DNA of 64,000 nucleotides, taken from Lepas anatifera (lineage: Eukaryota; Arthropoda; Thecostraca; Lepadidae). Location: positions 111,001-175,000 of the forward strand of contig JAOTON010000893.1 of the NCBI GenBank assembly GCA_034440635.1, read 5' to 3'. Under the pieces are notes generated by a model that was given only the letters and a program-made list of their open reading frames with translations, had not been told where the DNA came from and ran no database searches. The position numbers and the translations under genes were made by a program. Positions 1 to 13,345 of this stretch are shown piece after piece; position 1 is the stretch's first letter, and each line of letters begins with the position of its first letter.

Positions 1-1530
1 CGGCAGCCTGGGCACGCTTCTGTACCTTCTTCCCTAGCCTGTCACCTGAGCGTGCCTTTGCATCTTGCTCTCCTTTTCCTAGATGCCTGACGACGCCTCT
101 GTGCCTTTCCCCCTGCTGCCTGAGTGCGCCTCTCCTTGGGTTTTCCCCCATTCCAGGATATCTTAGCGACTCTCTCCTGGCCTCAACTGCCTGGGTGCGC
201 CTCTGCAGTTTCCTCTCTTTCCTTTCGCTTCCTGGATATGTCCCTGCACTTCCCTCCTGTTTCCTCCGGTGTCTGGGTACGCCTCTGCGTGTTCCTCTCC
301 TTCCCTCCGCTGCCTGCGTACGCCTCTCCTTGGGTTTTCCCCAATTCCAGGATATCCTAAGCGACTCTCCCATGGCCTCAATTGCCTGGGTGCGCCTCTG
401 CAGTTTCCTCTCCTACCTCCGCTCCCTGAGTACGCCCTTGCACTTCCCTCCGCTCCATGGGTACGCCTCTGCACCTTCCTCTCCTCCGCTGCCTGGGTCC
501 GCCTTAAACTTTCCTCCCCTTCCCTCCGCTGACTGAAAACGCCACGGCACTTTCATCCTCTTCCCTCCGCTGCCTGGGTACGCCTCTGCGTTTTCGTCCC
601 CTTCCCTCTGCTCTCTGGGTAAGCCTCTTCACTTTTCTCTCCTTCCCTCCGCTGTCTGGCAGAGCCTCAGCACTTTCCTCCCCCTTCTTCCCCTTACCTG
701 GGTACGCCTCTGCAATTTTCTCCCTTTCACTCCGCTGCCTAAGTTCGCCTCTGCGCTTTCCCCATTTCCTCCGGCTGCAAAAGCACACTACTTTCCCCTT
801 CCCCTGGGTGCGCCTCTGCACTTTACTTCCCTTCCTTCCGTTGCCTAGGTGCGCCTCTGCAGATGCTTCTCTTTCCCTCCGCTCCCTGTGTACGCCCTTG
901 CACTTCCCTCCCCCTCTCCGCTCGAGTAGGCCTCTGCGCTTTCCTCTCCATCCCTCCGCTGCCTGAGTACGCCACTATACTTTCCTCTCCTTCCCTCCAA
1001 TACGGGGTACGCCTCTGCCCTTTCTGCTGCCTGGGTACGCCTCTGCACTTTCCTCCACTTCTCGCGGCTGCAAAACACACCATTTACCTCTTCCCCTGGA
1101 CACGCCTCTGCACTTTCCTCCCCTTACATCCGCTGCATGAGTACGCCTCTGCACTTCCCTTCCTTCCCTCTGCTCCCTGGATACGCCTATGCGCTTTCCT
1201 ATCCTTCCCTCCGCTGCCTGAGTACGCCACTGTACTTTCCTCCCCTTCCATCCACTGCCCGGGTACGTCTCTGCACTTTCCTCCACATCCCCCGCTACGC
1301 CTCTGCACTTACTACACTTCTCCCCGCTGCCTCAAAACACCACTCTCCCCTTTCCCTGGGTACGCCTCTGTACCCCCCTCTGCTTCCCTCTTTCCTTCCT
1401 CTCCATTCCCTAACCTGAGTACGCCTTTTCCTAAATTGCTCGAGATTTCTCCGGGGTCCTGGGGCGTCAGCTCAAATTCCTTGGGTTTTTTGCCCAATTC
1501 CCGAATATCCCAAGCGTCTCATTTTCACCT
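1..1530. repeat. Pyrimidine-rich minisatellite, ~42-bp unit
   Basis: Imperfect tandem copies of a unit built around GGGTACGCCTCTGCACTTTC followed by a CCTTCCCTCCGCTGCCT-like stretch. Spacing is about 41-43 bp, with shortened and lengthened variants. A longer cassette containing CCTTGGGTTTTCCCC and a GGATATC core occurs near 133 and 326 and, diverged, near 1478-1510 where the array stops. Reading frames through it are by-products of the repeat. On the minus strand each unit contains CAGAGGCGTACCCAGG, which resembles a hAT transposon terminus (inference). Confidence 0.9.
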
Positions 1531-4500
1531 GGCAATTCTGAGACGCCTCCACTTCCAATACCGTTGTGGTGCCTGTATACATTTTCTTTCCGATGGTTTC
1601 AGTATTTGTGCTGTAGTACCAAAGTGCCAAATCCTTATCAATTGTCCCATAGCTAGGTGGATGGAAGCAAAGCCCACCACATAATGAAATTCCATTTAAT
1701 GTCATACTAGTAAGAAGGATGCGAAACACAATAGTTATTTTCAGACTTTTCTTCTCTGCATCTGAGTATCCAAGTTTTCTTACCTAATACCTTGTTTGCT
1801 TAGGCAGGTACCTAGGTAGTATGGCACTTTCAACAAGATCTTTTCGGTGTAAGTATCCCATAGGACTGGTGCAATTGGTGCAAACTTTGAATAAAATGAA
1901 ATTGATCACTGCTTTGAGCGGGGCTGTGTAATTAAGTCATCTTAGATACACACAGAGCTTGCTTACGACAGTAAAAGGACCAGAAAATCAAATAAGCATT
2001 TTCCACTTTCTGTTACGGGCAAGTGCATCTTTCCCAAGTTCAGGGCAAGTTTTGGGAAGCTGGTGGCTGCCAGTCTTGTCTGGTGGTCATATATAGCTGG
2101 TGCGTCTTGCCTGGTCTGTCGCCCCACTTGTCTTGCCTTGGCCTGACTGGCCCAATATTGATATGGATACAAAAATGGGTAGGAGCAGCCCTAAACTTCT
2201 AAATCTACACTGAGAGTGTCACCAACAAGATCACATGGTATGCTATTTTTTATGTTCTGCAAATGCTCTTGATGTAAATCGAGCATTGTTAGTCCAATGG
2301 GTTTTGTTCGTTGTTTTTCAGGGAATATCTTATGTTACTGGTAATAATGAGAATGGCTGGAATTTCAGCAAACCATGGATATATGCATAGTTTTAAGATG
2401 CTGGAGATACCAGCTAAACAGTGTCCCTAAACTGATTTTATGTTGGGGTGCTGAGCGTATAATCCATCTTTGAAAATAGAGTGGGTACATGGAAAATTCT
2501 TAGCTCAGTGATTGTTTGCTTTGGAAAGGTTTTTGATTGAGTGCCCACCACTTCTGTGGGCTCTTGCACATTCATAGTTTAATTTGCTTTTTCTCTTTGA
2601 AACTGCTCATACATTTCATAGTTAAATCAAGCCAAGGGCCTCCTTTGTCAAGGAGTTGTGGAATCAATTTTTGTGGTTGCAACAGACGTATATGTTTTGT
2701 TTTATGCATTATGTTGCCTCGCCTTTGTATTAAGAGGCGCTTAACTGGATATGTTTAAATAAATTTTGCAAGTTCCAGGTTAGTAGGCACCAGACTTTAG
2801 AAAGCTGCATGCACTGTATTAGGCCCGCAATATTGGCTGTCTTCTTTCTGTATTGTGCAGGATGTAGAGAAGTCAATGTATGATATATCCCCAGTATTTG
2901 AGATGCACATGGCAGGAAATGAACTGGAAAGAAATTATCCAAACTTGTTGTAGCCCTTAGCCTAACAATGTGTCAACACCCAACTGTTTGGCAACAAAAA
3001 GACATGCGACTGTTTTGGGCAGCTACCTATGATGAAAAATAGAATTGTTTCAATTTGAACTATACTCTGAGGAGAATATACAAACATTAGAAAGAAAAAT
3101 ACTGTGAATCATATTTGCCAGGCCTTCCCCTTTCCAGTCCTAACTCCAGTCCTTCTTTGATGTTTGTGTGTTGTCTACACTCTTGACCATTCAGGCCAGT
3201 CTAGTACTTGCCAACTGATTTTATATTTCACCTCAACACTTGTGTTTAATGTCCACCAGGTGTGGTGTAGTGAAATGCAACCGTCCCATGATTTTGTTCA
3301 TACCTGTATATGTGCCAAGCAATTGTACCTGACTTCAGAATAGTCTGCTTTCCTTTGCAACTTTTCACTGGACCTGCACAGCACAAAAGACAGGCTAAAG
3401 AGGATTTAAGTATTCACTTAATAAAGAACTTACCTCCACCCTGTGTGCAGTCCTCCGATGTGCAACACGTGGAAAAGTAAGATGGCCAACTTTACTTGCC
3501 TGAGTTAAGCACCCATAGGCTTGTTTCACTCTGTGGCTGCTTATTTTAAGCAGGGTGGCTTATTGTCAGCATGGGATGCTTGTTTCTAGCCACCCGTAAG
3601 TTGCAATTTCCCGCCGAATTCCAAGCTGCTAGACACAAGCACCCCAGTTCGACGAAGAATGCTTGAAGGTGTGTCAAGGTGCTAAAACTTGGCAAGGCAG
3701 ATTTTTCGTTTTTTTTTAGCTTCTTGATACTAAAACTAAGCACCGCCTCCAACTAAGCACCGTCTCTAATCAGCCTGCTAAAACCAAGCATGATAATAGA
3801 GATTAGGGGCTTCAAGCACCCATTTAGCATGGTGATTAGCATCTAAAATGCTAATCTTGTTTTGCAGTGTAGGGTGTGAACAGTCTTCTGAGCCACCGTG
3901 CATTCATGATCGAGACAGGCCTTGCGAATCTCCTCCAAGAGCCACTCATTTGTGGAATCCAGTTTCATACACAGTTTACAGAGAGCTGCATGATGCTGAA
4001 CTCGGAGGCTGCAGAACAAGTGGTCGGCGACAAACGCCAGGACGGAGCCGCTTTAGATAAGAAGCGTGCTCAGAAGACCCACCCCGGTCAAGCCACCAGG
4101 CGCTGGAGCAGACTGGTAGAGTGAATGTCGTCAGGCTTTCAGGACATAAGTGTTATTCATTATTCCTTCTGTGATACATCGGCATCAGGGTAAATAAAAA
4201 ATTGCGGTAATTCCTAATACCTATTTTTACCTGGAATATGTGATTAGATGTTTTAAACTGGTTTGAATTTTCGCTCTCACATTCAAAGCGACGCATGCTA
4301 AAAATATGGGATCTCGCGAGTTACAAAGCCTTTGGCATCTATTGCGTTAAGATCACTTCGAATTTGGCCTCTATTTTTCTTTTCAGTTTTTTTTTGTCTT
4401 GAGCGGCTACATTTGTATTTGGTAAGAGTAAACAGGATCGACAAAAAAGACTGCTTAAGGTATTTTAAGAAGAAAACTTGAGCACGAACCCAAATTTTGC

Positions 4501-4640
4501 CAATGTTTTAGGTTTTTGGAGGGTCAGGATCTTGAAAATGCAAAATTTTGAAAAATAAAAGTTACATTGTTGTAAAGCTGGCCAAGACGCATCAGAAGAA
4601 CCCCGGGGAGCTAGGGTCTGACAAAAAGCTGCAAAAGTGG
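1531..4640. other. No gene recognised; A+T-rich non-repetitive DNA
   Basis: Only short frames without recognisable domains are seen. A local cluster of degenerate AAGCACC words lies at about 3540-3850. Nothing supports a coding exon. It may be intergenic DNA or intron. Confidence 0.5.
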
Positions 4641-4644
4641 TCAG

Positions 4645-5070
4645 GCTAACGAACAGGTATGGACGGGGAGCGTCCCTACCAATAAACTTGCATAACGAGC
4701 AGGTATGGACGAAGAGCGTGCCTACCAATAAACTTGCATAACGGGCAGGTATGGACGAAGAGCGTCCCTACCAATAAACTTGCATGACGAGCAGGCATGG
4801 ACGGGGAGCGTCCCGACCAATAAACTAGCATAACGAACAGGTATGGACGGGGAGCGTCCCTACCAATAAACTTGCATAACGAGCAGGTATGGACGGGGAG
4901 CGTCCCGACCAATAAACTTGCATAACGAACAGGTATGGACGGGGAGCGTCCCTACCAATAAACTTGCATAACGAGCAGGTATGAACGGGGAGAGTCCCGA
5001 GCAATAAAATTGCATAACGAGCAGGTATGAACGGGAAGAGTCCCGAGAAATAAGCTTTCGTAACGAACTG
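4645..5070. repeat. 46-bp minisatellite, about nine copies
   Basis: Near-identical units containing AATAAACTTGCATAACGAGC, AGGTATGGACGGGGAGCGTC and CCGACC recur at exactly 46-bp spacing, for example at 4681, 4727 and 4773. The last two units are more diverged. The unit is not a multiple of three, so the reverse-strand frames through it do not encode a repeat protein. Confidence 0.95.
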
Positions 5071-5671
5071 CAACCCCCTCCCCCCAAACACCAACGTTTC
5101 AAACTAATGTAAATTTTTGGAGATCACATAAGAAATTAGACTCTTCCTCACCAAAACTACGCAGTTAACCGCACATGAAGAACCCAGAAAGCAACGTATG
5201 TAAGAGAAAGGAGTAATGCTCGGTATATAAAACCAAAGGTGACTTACTTTTCCATCGGTATCCAGCCACCCTCGTCACTCCACTCCTCCAAGTTACCCAC
5301 TGAAAAACTTATTGGGGACATCACAGGTGAAGCCAAACGCTGCCTGGACTACGAACAACCACACACTGTACAACTCTATGCAAACTATGAGTGTATCTTC
5401 ATGATGCCGGGCCACCGCGGTGCTCAGCCAGGATCGCCACGGTGGTCGCAAGGGGAGCGGCGAGGCCTTGCGACACAACAGACTCCATTGATACCGCCGA
5501 AGCCTGTGTTTGCCCCGTAGACACGCCTCGCACGAGGATTGCTTTGCTCCAAAGGCCAACAATACCAAGAAGCAATCGCCATTTCTCGTGCAAAAAGGTG
5601 GAGAGAACAAATACATAAGGACTATTGATATACCTGGCCCGTATTTGAAGGTTTTATTGGATGGTTCCATA
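5071..5671. other. No gene recognised
   Basis: Flanking DNA between the 46-bp array and the hAT-like element. It has overlapping frames of 60-125 codons on both strands, none with a recognisable motif. Confidence 0.5.
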
Positions 5672-6539
5672 CATATGGGCAGGGGCGCAGCCAGAGCTTT
5701 GGTATGGGGGGCACACCAACTTTGAGGGGCACCCCGGGGAAAAAGGGCACTTTAACGTAACCCAAAAAACTTGCTATATCTTTGTTTATATCATTTATTG
5801 GGCATATTTGGTTCAATGAAAATGCAAATAAATCATTGACGGAGAAGGAAAACGCCACTAAAACCGAAAAAAGGAAAAAAATCATCAAAATGTCATGGAA
5901 GTAGCCAAAACACGACTATTTTGGATAGATTTAAGGACAAATCAGCCACCTCATGCAAGTACTCAACATCAGAGAAATCAGCGGAGCATGTGATATCTGT
6001 TACAATGTGCAGGCTAAGGCATATTGGAGTCGAAAATTCCTTTGTTATGCCCACTGGTTTTGTCGTGACGAGTGAGCCCTGGCTGAACGCGGATTAAGTT
6101 CCTTGCCTCCCACAATCGCCGTGGGACGAGGAGTGGCATAGTGTCTTTGGAAGAACACATTTTTACTGCCGGAAAAGTTTGGGAGATACCTTTTGAACGC
6201 GTTTATTAAGTTCCATATTCTCAAGGATCGGTCCCAGTTAAGAGTAAATAGAAGGTGAACAGGCCGGTGGTTTGGATAGGGAGGGTGTGACAGGGCTGAA
6301 AATTGTGAAAACTAGTTTTTCATTTAAATTAATAAGTAGAATCCTGGTTTAGGGGACTGTGCTCTGAGCTCAGTGGCACATGCCCTTTTATTATTTCTTC
6401 CCAGAATCCACCAGTATAATAAGCAATTTATATAACCAGGGGTGCCTAGGTATCACAAGCCGTTTTAGAGATTCCTCATTCCTCGTTAGCTCCGTTTTAC
6501 AAGGGGAATTTCTATTGTATTCTTATTCCCCATATATTC

Positions 6540-8410
6540 AAGAGCAGCTCTGGGGCCCCCAAGTGTGGATCAGAGGCCTCCAGAGCAGCTTCCCCATGCC
6601 CCCAGTTGTGCCTCCAGGGACTATACTAGCTCAGTGACCACGCCCCGAGATGATGGGAGTTGGCCTTGTGTTCTTATTATCTGTCTATTCAAGACCACCT
6701 CAGGGGCCCCTGATGTAGATCAGGGCCACAAAGCTGATCATGCTTCACCCAGGGACCAGACTAGCCCATTGATCCCAGAGATGAGGTCATCAGACTAGCT
6801 CAATGGGCCACAGATAGGCTCATAGGGCCTTAAACCAGTTCAAGAAGCCCCCAGAACAGTTTAAGGCGCCAGATCACCTCAGGGGGCCTCAAGCCAACTT
6901 AAGAGGCTCTCACAAGCTCAGCGCCCAGACCAGCTCAGGGTACCCTCAGAACCTAGATCCGCTCTTGGGCCCAGATCAGCTCTTGGGGCCCCAGATCAGT
7001 TCAGGGGCCTCAAGTCAGGTCAGGGGGCAAGATCAAGTCAGGGCCACTAAATCAGCTCAGGAATCACTCACCAGCTCGGGGCCCAATCAGTTCAAAAGTC
7101 CCAGAGCTGCTCAGGGGACACCAGATCGGCCCATAGGGCACCAGATCAGCCTCGGGGACAAACAATCAGATCAGTGGTCCCCGACCAGCTCGGGGTCCAG
7201 ATCAGCTCGGGAGTACCAGATCAAGTCAGGAGGCACTTAATCAGCCCAGGAGCCCCATACCATCCCAGGGGCCCTCACCAGCCTATATGGGCCCAGCTCA
7301 GCTCAGGGCCTGGGAGCTGCTCAGGAAATCACGTAATCAACCCAGGAGGCCCGAGTCAGCTTAAAGGGCACCATATTAGCCTTGGGGCACCAGACTAGCT
7401 CAAAGGGAATAAGATGGGCTCAGGAGACACACTGATGACTCAGCAGGCACCAGATCGACTCAGTGGGCATTAGTTAAGTTCAGGAGGCAGTATATCTGCT
7501 CGGGGCGCACCAGATCGATCAGCGCAGGGGGCAAGTTCAAGTCAGGGGCACTAAATCAGCTCAGAGATCCCTCACCAGCTCGGGTCCCAATCAGTTCAAA
7601 AGCCCCAGAGCTGCTCAGGGGACACCAGATGCCCATAGGGCACCAGATCGGCTTCGGGGACAAACAATCAGATCATTGGTCCCCGACCAGCTCGGGAATA
7701 CCAGATCAAGTCAGGAGGCACTTAATTAGCTCAGGAGCCCCATACCATCCCAGGGGCCCTCATCAGCCTCTGTGGGCCCAGCTCAGCTCAGGGCTTTAGA
7801 GCTGCTCAACACGTAAGGAGGCCCAGTTCAGCTTAAAGGGCACCAGATTAGCTCGGGGGGCACCAGACTAGCTTAGAGGGCATCAGATGGGCTCAGGAGG
7901 CACCAGATCGACTCAGGGGCATTAGTGCAGCTCAAGTGGCACCAGATCGATCAGCTCCCAGCCCCCCAGACTATGGCAGGAGCCTAAATCAGCTCAGGGA
8001 GCAACATAACAGCTCAGGGACACAAGGTGGGCTCAGGGCCCACCAAACCAGCTCAGGGGCACCAGGCCATCTAAGGAGACATCAATAATCAGCTGAGGGG
8101 GCACCTAATCAGCTGAGGGGGCACCTAATCAGCTGAAGAGGAGAAATAATCAACTTGGGGAGGCATGAGATCAGATCGGGGACCCGAATCAGCTCAAGGG
8201 GCACTAAATCGGCTATTAGGGCACCAAGCAAGCTCGAAGGCATTAGACTAACTCAGAGAGCATTATATAGGTTCAGGAGGCACAATTATTTGCTCAATGG
8301 GGCACTCGATTGACTCAGGGGCACCAGATCAGCTTAGAGGGCAAGTAATCATCTCAAGGGGCCAAAACCAGCTGAGAGGCCACGAGATGAGCTCAAGGAG
8401 CACCAGATTA
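6540..8410. repeat. Degenerate ~20-bp tandem array inside the hAT-like element
   Basis: Roughly 20-bp words of the form CAGATCAGCTCAGGGGGCAC repeat with much variation. A higher-order copy is visible: the block around 7025-7320 recurs around 7540-7800, with AATCAGTTCAAAAG at 7085 and again at 7589, a 504-bp offset. Confidence 0.85.
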
Positions 8411-8418
8411 GCTTCACC

Positions 8419-9778
8419 CGTACGATTATTGGCGACGATGAGGCATTAGGTGGCCACATACTAGGTGCCCATACTCTTGGAAAGGCAACAGAATGCCCTA
8501 GCTGACCGAAAAAGGTATTAAGTTGTCCAACAATAGTTTCAATCGGTACATGCGGTCCAGTTACATCTAGGTTCAACGGCGTAGGGCACTAAATTTTGAG
8601 CGGCACGGCCCAAATTGGGTACACCACCTGGCCATCAAAAGGGCACCCCAGCAGTGATGGGAGGCACGTGCCCCATGTGCCCCCCTGGACAGTAGATCAA
8701 CTCCGGGAGGCATTAAATAAGCCCAGGGGGCCCGGATCAGCTCAAGGGGCACTAAAACAGCTAAAAGGACACCAGGCAAGCTCGGAGGCATCAAACTAAC
8801 TCAGAGAGTATTATATAGGTTCAGAAGGCACACTTATTTTCTCAGGGGGGCACCAGATTGACTACGAGGGCACCAGATTAGCTCAGAGGGCACATGATCA
8901 GCTTCAGGGGGCACCAGATGAGCTCTGCCCGTACGATTATTGGCGACGATGAGGCATTATCTGGAAACGGATTACGTGCCTATACTCTTCCCGGATGCTT
9001 GGAAAGGCGACAGAATGCCCTAGCTGACCAAAAGGCACTTAATTGTCAAACAATAGTTGAAATCGCTAAATGCAGTCTAGTTCCATCTAGGTTCAACGAC
9101 GTAGGGCACTAAATTTCGAGCGGCACGGCCCAAAAGGGGGTACACTACCTGGCAATCAAAAGGGCACCCGGCACCGATGGGGGCACGTGCCCCTGTGCCC
9201 CCTGGACAGTAGATAAACTCCGGGAGGCATTAAATAAGTTCAGGGGGCCCGGATCAGCTCAAGGGGCACTAAAACAGCTAATAGGGCACCAGGCAAGCTC
9301 GGAGGCATCAAACTAACTCAGAGAGCATTATATAGGTTCAGAAGGCACAATTATTTTCTCAGGGGGGCACCAGATTGACTACGAGGGCATCAGATCAGCT
9401 CAGAGGGCACATGATCAGCTCCAGGGGCCAAGACCAGCGCTCAGGGGGCACCAGATGAGCTCAAGGGGCACGAGATTAGCTCCGCCCGTACGATTATTGG
9501 CGACGATGAGGCATTATCTGGAAACGGATTACGTGCCTATACTCTTCCCGGGTGCTTGGAAAGGCGACAGAATTCCCTAGCTGACCAAAAAGGCACTTAA
9601 TTGTCAAACAATAGCTTAAATCGCTAAATGCAGTCTAGTTCCATCTAGGCTCAACGGCGCAAGGCACTAAATTTCGAACGGCACGGCCCAAAGAGGGTAC
9701 ACCACCTGGCAATCAAAAGGGCACCCCGGCACCGATGGGGGGCACGTGCCCCCTGTGCCCCCCCTGGCTGCGCCCCTG
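8419..9778. repeat. Three tandem copies of the element's right-end module
   Basis: The word CGTACGATTATTGGCGACGA occurs at 8419, 8930 and 9487, giving units of ~511 and ~557 bp. Each continues through AACAATAG, a GCACTAAATTT block and a GGCACGTGCCCC palindrome. Only the last copy continues into the true terminus; the first two switch to CTGGACAGTAGAT and re-enter the ~20-bp array. So the right end of the element was itself tandemly duplicated. Confidence 0.85.
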
Positions 9779-9786
9779 CATATGAG

Positions 9787-11850
9787 ATTAATACGTTAGA
9801 GCTTTCGTCAATGAGGCGACATTTCGTCAGAGGTGCAGAAAGTATGCTGGCTGTCACAAACTCGATGCGACGTATGCCTCCTCTGTCACACAGAGCTGGA
9901 AATTATAATTGTATACTTGAATATTATTTCCAATATGCTGAATGTCCTCTACCTGTCTCTTACTTTTTGCAGCAGACAAGGTTCAAGCACCAGACCATTA
10001 TAGCATGAAAGTAGTAAACTGTGTTTTCATTTTTAGATAATGTTTTTGTTTTTGGAAGGAAAATTTCCAATTATGGATCATTGTTTCCAGTATTGGGATC
10101 ATAACTATTATTGGCAACTCTGACCGCAGTTTCCCTCAATGGCATGCGTTTCCCTTTTTGAAGAAGTTTCCATTTTTGGAAGGAGTGTTTCCAATTATGG
10201 TACATTTCACCATGGTTAAATGTAGCAATTATCATGGAAAAATTATTACTGGGAACATATCTATTAATGGGAATGTACACACAATTGGGAAACCTAATCA
10301 CAGCTTTCCTCCCCCCTACTAAACTTCTATCTCACATCTCAACAAAAGGGACAAAAATGTCAATGTTAACATAGGATTTGGATCTACCTAAAATTTTTTG
10401 GTAAAGTGTACCTTAGGTACCATTTTTATAAATATATCAAATGCTTAAAATTTGCCTCCAACCCACGATTATCACCTGCCTGGTCATTTTTTCTTGCCGT
10501 AAAAACTCTGAGGCAACTAGCCTGCATATATGTAAAATTATGTGTATTGGCCTAATAGGTACAGAGGTATTGGAATTCACATACCAAAGAAAGATCCAGT
10601 GTAGTCAAAATCCTGCTTTAACTCCATGCAGTTCAGGTCCAGTGTGTTGCTTACTACCACTGATAGTAAGCAACACACCCTCAACCAGAGTTTTTCGAAG
10701 TCTCTTTCTGAGATTTGCTGTGATTTTCTGAGATGAAAAGAAGTCTACTAGGCCCCCTCCAGTGCACGTTAGTGCCACTGCCAGGCCCCTCTCCAGTGTG
10801 GGTGTTAACACTTTGTGGAGGACTGCATTGGCACACATTTCCTATCTGTACAATATTGATATGATAATTTGATCATGAAATCTCACCTGAATCCCTGTTG
10901 TTGCCAGCCTGTTGCTGGCGCCAACTCTCCCAACTTCCTCCAGCTCCAAATCGATCTAACCAATCTAGGGCACAAATAAGCTAAGGCACAAGCAAGCCAA
11001 GGAATGAAAAACCAAGTTTGATATGTGAAAGTGCATCAGTCTAACAGTAGCCTACATTCATCTTGGATTAGACATGGGCAGCAATATTCATTCTAGCTAG
11101 TTTTAGCCTGCACTTATCTCAGATACACCTAATAAATATGCCCTCAAAATAAGTGGCTTCCCACCTGTTTGAATTTTTTGCAGGCTCTTCATCACATAAA
11201 AATTTCGAACTTGTCCTGTCGCTGTTGCGCAGTTTAAGTAGAATTGCTGCCCAGCTATGTTTATTTTTCATTCATTTAGTACTTTTCTTAGTAGCTTTTA
11301 GGCATACTTAATACTAAATTCGAAGAAATAGGAGCCAATAAATCGAAGACACTCAAACTGTAAATATGATTTCACCTGAAAAAATGGACAGAGAAGTACT
11401 TGATAAAGTATCTGCGTTATCGTTAAGGCCTTAAATATGCCCACAATCGTGTAATTCTCGACAAAATTGACTGTCACATTTCGGGTATCTAGGCGACAAC
11501 TTTCTGCAAACTACTTACAATCGGCACCATTGGGCTGCATGTTAAAATCTGGCAACTGTGACAACGGTTTGCGAGTTTTCTGCAGCGGGGGGTCCCTCGT
11601 TTTAGTAGAAACTGAAAACAGCACCAATATTGTGTCACTAATGGTACGCTGTGCAATTAAAAAACAGAGCTGCTAAATTTAAATATTTTCTACACGCTTC
11701 TTTCTGTATTTCGAAAATATGTGGTTTGATTTTGAACCATATAGTCAGGATCGCTATTTTGTCACAATTATGCACCTCGATTTTCGTAAATGTGTCACAA
11801 ACTCCAGTAGCCGAGTTGGCAAGTTTCTGCACCTCTGCATTTCGTTTAGC
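9787..11850. other. No gene recognised; A+T-rich
   Basis: Contains loosely repeated TTTCCAATTATGG and TTTTTGGAA words at 10040-10260 and one strong hairpin (listed separately). No frame carries a recognisable domain. Confidence 0.5.
10642..10678. other. Perfect 15-bp stem hairpin
   Basis: GTGTGTTGCTTACTA (10642-10656) pairs perfectly with TAGTAAGCAACACAC (10664-10678) around a 7-nt loop. Function unknown; it could be a cruciform-forming element or the remnant of a small inverted-repeat transposon. Confidence 0.85.
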
Positions 11851-12248
11851 CATGGACGTAGCCAGATAGTGGTATTGGGGAGGGGTGTCAGTGCACCAAG
11901 GAGCTCGTCTGAATAGCTTGCACCCAGACCGTGGCAGGTAGCATAGCAGGCACTCGAAATTTCCCTTACTGGACAACCGGGGGCTGCGACAAAGCCTAAT
12001 TTGGGCCATAAGGACCGGAAAGTGTCTGTTTTGGGCGCACCTGGCCCTGCGCGACCACCTAGGCGCCACTCAGGCGCAAGATTAGGGAGGGAAGCCGCCT
12101 CCTCTTCAGGTCAGCCACAATTCTCTGAGGTGAACAAGGCTCCCTGGGACATTTTCAACGACTGTGCCTTAACTACTTCATGGAAAGGGATCTTTGAAGC
12201 GCGCCTGATGACCGAAAAGCCATTCAAAATATCCTGGCTACGCTTATC
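11851..12248. mobile_element. Possible hAT-like MITE (398 bp)
   Basis: The left end CATGGACGTAGCCAG and the reverse complement of the right end, GATAAGCGTAGCCAG, share 11 of 15 positions and resemble hAT termini. The flanking octamers CGTTTAGC and CCTGCAGC match at only 5 of 8 positions, so the boundaries are uncertain. Confidence 0.35.
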
Positions 12249-12256
12249 CCTGCAGC

Positions 12257-13140
12257 TTCATTGAACTCCTCAGGTGCTTTTAGTGGTACGATGGAAACTA
12301 AGGCAAACAAACGAGCAGTATCACAAAGTATCAGTAAAGGATTGGCATGCTATTTAATAAGTAAACAACTCACAATAACGGTGAAATCGCTAAGTGTATG
12401 ACGACTGAGTAGCATACCACAACATAAAATAAGCTGCATCCAGCAGTTAAGGCCGTGTTTATGCACTTTTTGGTTCTGCTGAAACATTGACGTTAGCAAA
12501 TATGAACTGAAACGTGAGCCAGCTGGGACCGGTGGCTCAGCTATGTTACCTTACAGCTACAGAGCTTGAAACACGAAGCAACAAATTATACTGAGGCAAA
12601 CTACCGGACTAAAAATAGATTGCAAACTGTCGAAACATTGATGGAAAGAAGATTTGACACGCAAACATGTTTTACCTCAAGTCGACTGTTCCCAAACAAT
12701 GATAAGAAACGCACATCTCTACATGTTGACGATCGCAAGAAAAGAGTTGGTTATCGCACAACTCTCATTAAAAAACATTTTAAAACAGCACGAGGTGCGG
12801 TTAGGTATATGCATCAGTATAAAGAAAAACACGTATATATACATGCTAACATAACCCCTCAAACATTTTACACTTGTTCATCGGTTAACTCTAATTTTTG
12901 GTCTACGAACAAAATGTGTCCATTAGGAAGATCAAGGATTACTAAAGCTTAAATCTCGTCATCTACACATGCCTGGACGGAGGAAAACCAAAGAGTAGAC
13001 CTTGATGCTCCCCTTCACGATAAGGCTTACATTTAGAGCAATAGTGATTTTTGACCAAAGCACATTTGACCAGTGTTTGGATTTGGGGTAAATTTTGGTT
13101 TGACACCTTGCTCCACATCAGTTAACCTAAACACAATAAA
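12257..13140. other. No gene recognised
   Basis: A+T-rich DNA with one 128-codon plus-strand frame (12566-12952). Its composition is low-complexity and I recognise no family. Confidence 0.45.
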
Positions 13141-13141
13141 C

Positions 13142-13269
13142 TTAGCTCTCGCTCTCGCTCTGCGCCGCCTGCCCGCCGCCTGCCTCGCCTCGCCTGCCGC
13201 CGCCTCGCCGCCTGCCCGCCTGCCTCGCCTCGCCCGCCGCCTCGCCGGCTCGCCTGCTCGCCTGCCTCG

Positions 13270-13344
<75 letters not shown>
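13142..13344. repeat. Degenerate CGCCTGC repeat followed by (CT)n microsatellite
   Basis: About 120 bp of CGCC/TGCC-type repeats leads into 74 bp of uninterrupted TC dinucleotide (13271-13344). This produces the Arg/Glu and Leu/Ser low-complexity frames on both strands. Confidence 0.97.

Positions 13345-13345
<1 letters not shown>

Larger units (their letters stand above)
5680..9778. mobile_element. Non-autonomous hAT-like DNA element, ~4.1 kb
   Basis: The left end reads CAGGGGCGCAGCCAG, and the reverse complement of the right end gives CAGGGGCGCAGCCAG. These are flanked by CATATGGG (5672-5679) and CATATGAG (9779-9786), an 8-bp target duplication with one mismatch. The terminus sequence and the 8-bp duplication are both hallmarks of the hAT superfamily. 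No transposase frame is visible; the interior is almost entirely tandem repeat. Mobilisation by a hAT transposase encoded elsewhere is inferred. The right subterminal region is C/G-rich with a GGGGGCACGTGCCCCC palindrome. Confidence 0.8.

Noticed and set aside
863..1684. 273-codon open frame, one of the longest non-retroelement frames
   Set aside because: It reads straight through the pyrimidine-rich minisatellite; its Pro/Leu/Ser repeats follow the DNA unit, and similar frames exist in other phases.
4645..5070. CRISPR-like array or repeat protein
   Set aside because: Units are contiguous with no spacers, the genome is eukaryotic, and 46 bp is not a multiple of three.
12566..12952. 128-codon frame as a gene
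   Set aside because: A+T-rich composition, no motif, and an overlapping frame of similar quality in another phase.
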